From Bactericera cockerelli (taxonomy: Eukaryota; Arthropoda; Insecta; Hemiptera; Triozidae), in the NCBI GenBank assembly GCA_024516035.1, contig CM044962.1, positions 9,133,595 through 9,197,594 on the forward strand: a DNA stretch of 64,000 nucleotides. The letters are read 5' to 3'. The notes under the pieces are model-generated. The model worked only from the letters and a program-made list of their open reading frames with translations. It had not been told where the DNA came from and did no database searches. The position numbers were made by a program, and so were the translations under genes. This document shows, piece by piece, positions 54,950 through 64,000 of the stretch. Every line of letters begins with the position of its first letter. The stretch's first letter is position 1.

Positions 54950-55090
54950 ACAAAGTTGACGATAGGAAGGCATTCAGCCATAAAAAGTGGACGTAGGACA
55001 GCCAGAAGTAAACAAGCTCAACCATGAGGTAGAGTTTGAACAATGCCGATATACCGAACCAAGTAAGTTTGAGAAATGGCAAAGTGAAAG
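54950..55090 (+). repeat. Dispersed CATGAGGT repeat fragment
   Basis: GGAAGGCATTCAGCCATAAA and CTCAACCATGAGGTAGAG are related to 16921 and 19860. Confidence 0.5.
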
Positions 55091-55099
55091 ATGAAGAAA

Positions 55100-56040
55100 A
55101 AATAAATATTGATGTGAAACCTATTCATGATATACACGTACTAGTACGTATACTTGGAATACTTATTGTTGTGATATCCTCTGTGTTAAAACTAACCAAG
55201 ATGGCCAATTTGAAGGGACAGGTTTGAGGCATTATGATTTCTCTATTACATAGGTCCTCCATGGGTAAAAACTGAGAACTTGATGACACATTATTTGACA
55301 TTTCCGGTTTTTTTTTTTTTGGTTGAAAAAAAAAAACCATTCAGTCTGGCTGTCAAGTTCTACTTCTTTTTGTTATGGTACTTATGTAGATATTGAGGAT
55401 TTTCATTATATCTATACATTGTTATTATGAAAACTGTTTACTGTTCTCGAGATAAAAGTACCTACCTACATTGTGTAAGTCTATGTTTTCATTCATAATT
55501 CCAAACATAAAGGTTTTTTTCATTCATAATAATTTTATTATTCTAAAGATATGGTTGTTATTTTCTCCATGTTGTGGTTTACTTGAGAATCGGATGTTTA
55601 TTGTTTGTGATAAACTGGCCACTAATTTGTTTTTCTCTGTCGTCAATCAGTTGCTATCTGAATGTTTATTTTGGAGTTTTTTTTTGTGAGCGCTTTGACC
55701 TTGTCAATGTTATTTTTTTTTTAATTTGGGTTTACCGTCGCTTTCAACTGCATATCAAACGTAATTGTTGTTTGCTATGCAGTCGTTGTTTGTTGAATAT
55801 ACATTTATATCATGTCCAAGATCAAGCTTGTTATTTTAACCGTTTTGACATAATGGGAACACCTGTCTTGCGCTGACAGTCTAAATAAAGCACTAGTTAT
55901 GTTACTGAGGTTTCCTTGAGTATCGGATGTTTATAATTTGTGACAGATTGGTCACTAATTTGTTTTTCACCGTTTGTTTTGAGAGGTTTTTTTAATGGGT
56001 ACCTACATCTAATAATAGGTATATTATGTAGTTCATTCCT
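55100..56040. other. No recognised gene
   Basis: AT-rich. Contains a T-run and A-run facing each other at 55308-55336 (hairpin-prone). 55560-55620 and 55905-55965 are a diverged direct repeat (TTGTGATAAACTGGCCACTAATTTG-like). Confidence 0.45.
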
Positions 56041-56042
56041 TA

Positions 56043-56175
56043 TAATAATATCACTCTTTAGTGGAAGGTAACCACCAGGCGAGGTTAAGCTCAAAGCATT
56101 TTCTTATTATTATTATGTGGTCACTCAAATTAATGAGGAAGAATTTATGCACTGAGTGGGATTCGAACCAACGGA
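56043..56175 (-). mobile_element. SINE family B, truncated
   Basis: CACTCTTTAGTGGAAGGTAA end and B box present; the head is lost after ACCAACGGA. Confidence 0.7.
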
Positions 56176-56547
56176 GGATAACCCACGACTATCATCAGTG
56201 ATTCCTTCTGAATTTCTTATACTTGGCTGTCGCCCGCTTGGCCGTAAAGCAAAAAATTCTTTTTCGCCAATGACAGGTGTTGTAGTGGGAATTTCGAAAA
56301 ATCCCGTCTTTTTACACATCTAGACTATAAGACAAAGCTACCTACTAAATTTCAGTTTCCTAGGACTTACCAGTTCGGAGAAACAGTGATGAATCAGTGA
56401 GTGAGTGAGTCAGTCAGTGAGTGAAACTCTCTTTTATAAGTATAGATTTTTTAAAGGTTTCTCTATTTTACCATGTTTCTCTATCTCTCTCTCTCTCTGA
56501 AGGTCCCATTTTTTGTTCCTTTTATTCCGTTAGGGTGAATAAATTCA
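56176..56547. other. Unique sequence at the duplication junction
   Basis: Contains (GTGA)n-like tract (56395-56425) and (CT)n (56484-56500). No gene. It ends where copy 2 begins. Confidence 0.45.
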
Positions 56548-57614
56548 GGCTGGGTGAGGTTAAAGTGGTTAGCTGGTACGATTCCTAGCGAATGTAGGGT
56601 AAAACACCCGTCCTGACTATCTCAAATCAGGACGATAAAAACAAATATAGAATCAATGGACATGAAAGGAGCCAAGAAATCGGATCTGGGCGTTTATATA
56701 ATCCTCTCACCACCGTGATATAGGTATCTGTAGCTTTTTCACGTACACGGAATTATTATTATTACCTATTATGTATGCACAATGCACATTGTACCTACAT
56801 CAATAATGTTTACTTATTTAGGTAGGGACATTGATAAAAAAAAATAGACCCTAGGTTTGTCAGAACCAACCAACCTCAAGACAAGGTTGACGAATACCGA
56901 CCTAAGTATTAGGCTTTGGAAAAGGCTCAAAAGGCAAAGTACAGTACATACTTACATACTTTGAAATCGCTTCCAGAAACACAATTTTCTATTATCTTCA
57001 GGTATAGAAAACAGAGACACGGCAACATTTAGACTGCCAGACAGCCACAAGAAAAGCATTTAGTCCATTTTTACTGTTGGTTACTCGCAAAAAAAAACTG
57101 TAGACAAGTAACGTCTGAAAAGATTAGATTACATCAACCGCTGTCGAAATTTAGAGTAACTCTCATCATCAGTTTCATAAGAAAAATTCAATTTTGGATA
57201 GTTCTTAACTTTTGCCTAGGTTGTTGTCACAAATTTAAAAAAAAAAGTATTTAGAAAAATCGACTTACTAACGAACGAGATTGAATAATTTCATTTCATA
57301 AGTACTTTTTTAATTCAATACTAGATATCTCCCACGTTTCTACTCAAAATACTAAAAATTTAATAATGAAGAATTTCACGGCTTATTTTAAACAATTGCT
57401 TATTAACATTTTCTTTTTTGCAAACTTCTTCGTCCGAGAGTTGAAATTAAGTCAATTTAAACTGTGCTGTCTTCAGTGATAAGAAACAAACATTATACAG
57501 TCAACTAATACTGGGTCCGTTGTCTTTAATTACTCAGAAGTCCAACAAGGAAATGAGTCTTAGGTGTTTTTCCTAATCAAACTGCACCAGCAACACTTTT
57601 ATGTCTTTTGAGTA

Positions 57615-57832
57615 ATCACCGTAGCAGAGTGAGTTAGCGCACTAGGCATTGCACGCACGGCGACCTGGGTTCGATCCCCATCGGGGCAGGAATTTTTCTG
57701 ATCTGTACTTGGATGTTCGGGGTCCACTCATGCCTCGTGAGGAAAGCTGAGTAGTTACTTGTATGAGTAACGACCTGGGTTCGATCTCACTCTGCCTAGC
57801 GCGTTAACTCACTGTGCCACGGTGACTACCTC
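57615..57832 (+). mobile_element. SINE family C fold-back, copy 2
   Basis: Same structure as 48229-48455, shared by both copies. Confidence 0.7.
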
Positions 57833-58377
57833 ACCACAAATAAAATCATACACTTTCATGTCTTTTGTTTTACATCAAAAAAGAATTTTATTGAGAGAAC
57901 TATTATACTATATACCTACATTTATACATCCCATCCTATCAAAAATGTTCTCACCTCAAAGCTATCTGGAGATCCTTCAGATCGATCCGTCGGCATTCAA
58001 AATCAAAGGGACCTAAAACCACCGCGCCGTTCACACTAAAGCTCCCGAACCCCATAATTGAAAATTCCTCCTATTTATTATTTAAACTGCCGATTTATTA
58101 AAATCATCTTCGGAATTGCTTTCTCAGAGGGTCTGTTGCCTCCCCGGAATTAACGCGTCATTCTGATTGATGCCCGCTGAGTGTTGCTGGCTGCCCAGAA
58201 ACTCGGATGGGTCTGTTGTCACAAAAAATAAGAGTTTCTTTTCTCAGACCCGAGAATTGTGGAGTCCCTTTTCTTTAGTAAATATTTTGATTAATATATT
58301 TTGTAATTAAAAGCTAATATAAGAGGAAAAGTTCGTGCGTGTATTGGGTGGGGACTCAAAAAAAAAAGGAAGCGCGA

Positions 58378-58663
58378 GCTAACATTGATTTTTACTTTCC
58401 TTCCTATAATAAGGAAAGTACCTACCTATTGTGTTCATTGAATATTTGACCTACCCAGTTTTTCACATTTCTGGAAGAATCAGAGCCTCAAGATACTGAA
58501 AATTAAACTAATATATTGCCCAAAGAAGTAGTCACCGTGGCCGAGTGAGTTAGCGCGCTAGGCATTGCACGCATGGTGACCTGGGTTCGATTCCCAGCGG
58601 CGTACGATTTTTTCTGCTCTGTACTTGGATGTCCGGGGTCCACTCATACCTCGTGAGAAACGA
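58378..58663 (+). mobile_element. Copy-2-specific insert: dispersed element scrap plus SINE family C
   Basis: TTTTTACTTTCCTTCCTATA through 58510 matches the element at 17745. AGTCACCGTGGCCGAGTGAG at about 58530 begins a family C head with B box GGTTCGATTCC. Confidence 0.75.
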
Positions 58664-59239
58664 AATTTGACAGTTCAAATCAGATGGAGATTCATCGGGA
58701 TTTTAAGAGTGAGAGTACTTTCTGTAATGCGGCCCCCAGGTCAACATTTCTTTGTACAACTGGCCCTTAAGAAGGTGAGAAGTTCGGGGGGCTGGGGGCA
58801 GTTGTCTTGCAGCGTGACGATACAAAAAAACAACACAGAAATCAAACATTCAGCTCATGTTGGCTCAAGAAGTGGTCCACCTCTCGAGCATATTAGGAGC
58901 AGGCGGCTTGTGTGATTTTATTTTTCATCATTACCATTGTGTAGTTTACATAGCCAGAAAAGGTACAGCATTATCTTTTATTGCCCCGGAACCATTTTGT
59001 GGCGGTTCAAAAAGCCACGTACAAATGGAAATCAGGCAATGGGAGAACCAAATGAAGGTCTGTGACCAACATTCCCGGTCACAGAAAGGCGAAATTGTTT
59101 TCTTTTTAAATTTCAACACTGTGTTTCGACCTTAAATGGTTCGAAACACAGCAATAACTGATTTTTTTTTTATACGAAATTTATTTATAACTCACTCGCC
59201 TTTACACATAACTTCATAACTCACTCGCCTAAAAGAGCA

Positions 59240-59640
59240 AAAGAAATGCTCTGTCTGAGCAAAGAGGAATTAAGAATCCTTACTGGATTTCAGGCCATTG
59301 TAGATTGTAGCCTCAACTACCATCTAAACAATTAAGATGGGTATTTCTCAAGACGTAAAATGCAGTCTTTGTGAAGAGGCCCCAGAGACGGCAAAACACA
59401 TTATCTGTGAATGTGCATGGAGCAGTTTCTCACACCCGACTGAAACACTTCTTAAGTCTGATTTTAACACCTAAAAAGTCACTGAAATCAGTTCTAAAAG
59501 AATCTTAAGCTATATTAAGCTTAGATCTCTTTTAGAAATTTAGAATAACATAGGCAATAGGGCACGTCACAAACTATCGATCTTAGGTCGCAGTGACAAA
59601 GAGCTTTCGTAGCCGATAGCCCTACCTATACCAATCCCAA
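59240..59640 (+). pseudogene. LINE RNase H-region relic, copy 2
   Basis: Same as 50110-50510 plus a 16-bp longer stretch near 59235-59255. Confidence 0.6.
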
Positions 59641-60096
59641 TTGTGTAGTTTCGTTGAATTCGACAGTTAATTGTCAAGTATAACGAAAGTGCACCATTAA
59701 GTTTTATTTCCATGTGGGTTTTAACGTCGCTTTCAACTGCATGGTCATAATATCACGACGGAGGTTTTACCCTCCATTCGCTGAAAACTCACAAACCTGC
59801 TACTCAAATCAACTTCACCTACCATGAGTAGGGCCGGTAATAGCCAAGTTCTTGTAATAAAAAAACAATAGGGGTTTTCCCAGATCATTTTTTTGATATC
59901 TTGAACTTGTTGGTACCCGCCCCCAATTTATTTTCATATTGAGTCTACACTACAGCGAGTAGATGAATAGGTCAGAGTATAATCATGTGATGATGCCCAG
60001 TGGGTGTAGGTGTACGTATTAGATGTTGATGATGATTTTATAAATAAGTACCATGTTATTGTTGATGTTTTGTTTGACTATTAAAGAAATTTGGTA

Positions 60097-60450
60097 TTGG
60101 TATAAATAGGGCTGTCGGCTACGAAAGCTCTTTGTCACTGCGACCTTAAATAGATCTTTTGTGACTTTCCCCTGTAACTCTAAAAGAGGTCAAAGCTATA
60201 AATGTCGCTTAAGATTCTTTTAGGACTGATTTCGGTAACTTCTTTAGGTGTTAGAATCAGCCTTGAGAATTGTTTCAGTCGAGCGTGTGAGGCTGCTCCA
60301 CATTCAGAGAGAATGGAGAATGTGTTTTGCTGTCTCTAGGGCCTCTTTACAAAGACTGCATTTTAGGTCTTGAGCAATGTCCATTTGTTCAGACGGTAGT
60401 TGAGGCTACAGTGGTCTATTAAAAAGCCAGTAGAGATTCCATTAAAAGAA
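60097..60450 (-). pseudogene. Inverted LINE RNase H-region relic, copy 2
   Basis: Same as 50958-51310. Confidence 0.6.
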
Positions 60451-60729
60451 AATGAATGGCCTCACAATTTTCACGAGCCGTCCATGAAATTATCATGAAC
60501 AAAAAATATTGAAGTTTCTAAACCAAATCTCCTTATTAAAACACACATCACTCAGTTCTCCTGAGAGGAGGAGATATATTCAATTTCAAGTGTGAAGAAA
60601 GAGAGGTATAGCTACGTTCATACATCATGTACAAATAGATATTCTTTGATGTACAAATAGATATGAGAGCTTTGCTTCGATGTGAGTACACTGAGAGACA
60701 AATTTAGGGGAAAAGAGGATTGATTACTC

Positions 60730-60915
60730 TTATTGAAAAGTTCATTAGAAGGACCAATAATTACAAACAAATAATGAAAACAAATAAAATACAAAATGGA
60801 TAATACAAGAAATAAAACAAGAAAAAAGGAAATTACATTGATACAATATAATACAGCTGTCCTCACAAAAGGGCGGGGTTATTGCCTATGGCAATCTCTT
60901 CCACCGAACCCTTAT
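60730..60915 (-). mobile_element. LINE 3' tail, copy 2
   Basis: Counterpart of 51590-51775. Confidence 0.6.
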
Positions 60916-61067
60916 TAAATTTAATATTTTCTTTTTCAAAAAATATTTTTGTTAATACTTAACAGGAATTATGTCACATATCTTTTGAGCGTTTGAATCA
61001 AAATTCGTGTTCCTTGGGACTCAAACCACCGGCCTTCATATATTATGACGAGTCCCCTTTTTTAATG

Positions 61068-61180
61068 TTCGAGATGTACTAAACAATTGTAACCAAATTA
61101 AGAACTAAGGGCGATCGAACTCGGGGTCTTCCGCATGGCAAGCGAGTGCTTAACCACACTGAGCTAATCACGCGCTCAAC
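61068..61180 (-). mobile_element. SINE family F head, copy 2
   Basis: Counterpart of 51930-52040. Confidence 0.65.
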
Positions 61181-61653
61181 TATAATATATGCTAACTAAA
61201 GGGCGGGGTTATTGCCTGTGACAACGGCCGTATTGGGGGAGGTCAGGGGTGTCTGGACCCCCCCCTCCGAAAACTAATTTTTTTTATATAAAAAAAAAAA
61301 ACCTATCAGTATCGACTATCAGTACTTTTTAATCTCACGGACACGAAATTATTACTATTATCATTTGGAGAAACAGGTGGCGGGTGATCCTTTTATTTTG
61401 TTTCTGACTGTACACAGAGCATAGAGTCTGATATGGAGATAATAGAGAGGACGTTAATGACATAGCGGCATGGATCCGACGGGCTCAAAATGGCGGCTAA
61501 TATTCGCCGAGTCATTGCTTTAGCAGATACATATACAAGGGGCCCCCCGACACCCATCCGAGAAATGTGGGCTCAGTCGCGAATCACAGGAGGATGAGAA
61601 GAGAGTCGATCCCTCAGCTCAAGGGTCAAACATTAATGGGCCGTACCTATTCA

Positions 61654-61860
61654 TAATACTCTTTAGTGAAAGGTAACCACCAGGCGAGGTTAATGCTCAA
61701 ACCATTTTCTACCACCTAACCCTCAGAGTCTTCTTATTATGTGGTCACAAACTCAAATGAATGAGGAAAAATTCGTGCACTGGGTGGGATTCGAACCAAC
61801 GGATCCCTACGCTACCTCGATTACCAGACTAGCGCGTTAACCACTTGACTACCAGTGCAC
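61654..61860 (-). mobile_element. SINE family B, copy 2
   Basis: Counterpart of 52521-52726. Confidence 0.85.
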
Positions 61861-62940
61861 TTGACTACGTATTCATTAAGATAAGCAAAAACTTTTCCTT
61901 GCGAAATTCAAAGGAATTGCTTCAGTCGGCATTCATAATGTTCTGAGAGCAATTGCTTTTCCAACAGCTTTAGATTCTATGATTCTATGGTAGTAAATTG
62001 TACAAAAATATGGTACATACATATTCATCTTGGTTAAGTGACAGAGTATGCCTAAGGATAAGGCATTAACTTCGCCCCAGATTACAAAACAATTGTAAAG
62101 AATAATTAATAATGTTTCATAATATTTTTAAGTTTTAATTGATATTTTGTATATTCTTTTTTTGTAAATAAATAAAATAAATTACTTTTAGGTACCTATG
62201 AATAGCTCCTCTGGCATACACATTACACATGCTTGTGAGCAAGAATTTTAGATTAAGAGTTTATCGAGTTTTAGGTATATATATAAAGTTTTATTGAAGT
62301 ATAATTGTAACATTTGTTGTATACTACTTCTACAGTATGGTTCTGGCATTGCATTTAATATTCATGAGAAAAAATGAAAAAATATGGCCTGAATGCCAAA
62401 AGGGCCGGCTGGGGCCCAAAATAAGTACAACCACAGGATGGGCCATTGGCACTTCCTATCCTTAGAACTTTCAAAATCGAAAAATTCTATCGCGTTCAAA
62501 AGTTATGAGCGGGTGGCCGCCTTTTCAGAAACACACTGTATATTATTTCTAATAAAGGCTGTTCTATATATGCGTGTGTTTTAAGGTTTGTTATATCTTC
62601 AGGGACAACCTATACATATAAGGGACGTAGAATCAATACACATTGCAAGGGAATTTGTAAATCTGCCACTGTGTCATCCAACTTGAAACACAGCTTGCGT
62701 ACACAGTCTCTTGTTGAACACAGCTCTGGATCAAACACTTCTTCTGTAAAGAAATCACAAGCCAGAATCACTTGAGATTCAAATCACACCTGACCCATCT
62801 CGATATCATGACGGTGTTGAAAATCTGGACCAAGAACCAGGTACAACTCGTGAACTGAGTCAAAAGTAAACATGAGGCTCACTGAGAGGTGTAGAACACG
62901 TGAAAGATGTGTTCGACAATTTAACAGCAATAGATAATAA

Positions 62941-63278
62941 TAATACTCTATAGTGGAAGGAAACCACCAGGCGAGGTTAATGCTCAAAGCATTTTCTACC
63001 ACCTAACCCTCAGAGTCTTATTACTATGTATGTATGGTATGGTTTTTTATTTGTGGTGAAGCACAAGGCCTCTTCACAATTTTTGTGGGTAGCGCAGCAT
63101 TACTAAGAGCCTCCTGTATTTTTCGAATTATTCTATTATTACTATGTCTTATTACTATGTGGTCACAAACTCAAATTAATGAGGAAAAATTCATGCACTA
63201 GGTGGGATTCAAACCAACGGATCCCTACGCTACTTGGATTACAAGACTAGCGCGTTAACCACTTGACTACCAGTGCAC
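62941..63278 (-). mobile_element. SINE family B with nested SINE C, copy 2
   Basis: Counterpart of 54370-54707, including the nested fragment. Confidence 0.8.
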
Positions 63279-64000
63279 ATGGACATTTTTTTTTATCTAT
63301 TAAGATGAGTGTTCACAGCCTTTTTTATTTCGATGATGATGATAATGCTAAAGTACACTATAATATTTTCAAATTATTCAAAGTTTTTTATTTTGACGCT
63401 GCCATTTGGTAAGTTTATGCCAAATGTAAGAGGGCACCATTTCATTTTGGTAAGCAGTAAAGATTCGTAAAATACTTTTGAAATGAAAATAACGCACAAA
63501 TAAATATTAACTTTTTATTGGTGCTCTTAACAAAGTTGACGATAGGAAGGGCATTCAGCCATAAAAAGTGGACGTAGGACAGCCAGAAGTAAACAAGCTC
63601 AACCATGAGGTAGAGTTTGAACAATGCCGATATACCGAACCAAGTAAGTTTGAGAAATGGCAAAGTGAAAGATGAAGAAAAATAAATATTGATGTGATAC
63701 CTATTCATGATATACACGTACTAGTACGTATACTTGGAATACTTATTGTTGTGATATCCTCTGTGTTAAAACTAACCAAGATGGCCAATTTGAAGGGACA
63801 GGTTTGAGGCATTATGATTTCTCTATTACATAGGTCCTCCATGGGTAAAAACTGAGAACTTGATGACACATTATTTGACATTTCCGGTTTTTTTTTTTTT
63901 TTTTGGTTGAAAAAAAAAAACCATTCAGTCTGGCTGTCAAGTTCTACTTCTTTTTGTTATGGTACTTATGTAGATATTGAGGATTTTCATTATATCTATA

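Larger units (their letters stand above)
47162..56547. repeat. Tandem segmental duplication, copy 1
   Basis: Near-identical over its visible length to 56549-64000, starting inside the SINE at 47162. The offset falls from about 9387 at the left to 8584 at the window end because of insertions in copy 1. The sequence between 55417 and 56547 cannot be checked because its partner lies outside the window. Confidence 0.85.
56548..64000. repeat. Tandem segmental duplication, copy 2 (cut by the window edge)
   Basis: Begins at GCTGGGTGAGGTTAAAGTGG inside a SINE D body without its head. Order is conserved with copy 1 to the last base of the window. Confidence 0.85.

Overview
The window looks like nuclear DNA of a sap-feeding hemipteran insect, most likely a psyllid. 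It is AT-rich, has spliced genes with GT-AG introns, and is packed with short mobile elements: at least six tRNA-headed SINE types, a 5S-rRNA-headed SINE, 5'-truncated LINE tails, and Tc1/mariner, hAT and PIF/Harbinger-type elements. The psyllid guess rests mainly on an intron-containing copy of the bacterial rRNA methyltransferase gene rsmJ. From memory, rsmJ is one of the bacterial genes reported in psyllid genomes. The species cannot be fixed from sequence alone.

Layout. (1) 0.8-4.7 kb, minus strand: four exons of a delta-type glutathione S-transferase; the last exon lies beyond the left edge. The 3' end of exon 3, with its splice donor, has been multiplied into a 41/50-bp minisatellite. 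(2) 9.5-10.8 kb, plus strand: the last two exons of epsilon-COP (COPE). (3) 13.9-14.7 kb: a 5'-truncated LINE. (4) 18.4-19.0 kb: a perfect inverted repeat with 253-bp arms and a 23-nt loop. (5) 27.4-33.9 kb, minus strand: an unrecognised gene with at least six exons. One of its introns holds a 5S-derived SINE followed by a three-unit tandem array in which every unit carries a complete minimal type I hammerhead ribozyme. (6) 39.85-41.08 kb: a decayed hAT transposon with intact ends and an 8-bp target duplication. (7) 45.4-46.8 kb, minus strand: rsmJ in two exons. (8) 47.2-64.0 kb: a tandem duplication with a period of about 9.4 kb. Its copies differ by a mariner-like insertion with an exact empty site and by unrelated inserts at a second position. 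The duplication could be genuine or could be two haplotypes joined in assembly.

The genes do not form a pathway: detoxification (GST), COPI vesicle coat (COPE), a transferred bacterial rRNA methyltransferase and an unknown protein are neighbours by position only. Exon phases agree throughout, except that one-base frame breaks occur in rsmJ (probably two) and in the unknown gene (one). Each can be explained by one missing base, in every case a G. They may be residual assembly errors or real decay.

The strongest candidate for an undescribed system is the tandem hammerhead-ribozyme array at 29.70-30.10 kb, a retrozyme-like element that could release circular RNAs of about 144 and 153 nt. Next in interest are the transferred rsmJ, the perfect 253-bp palindrome and the splice-donor minisatellite.
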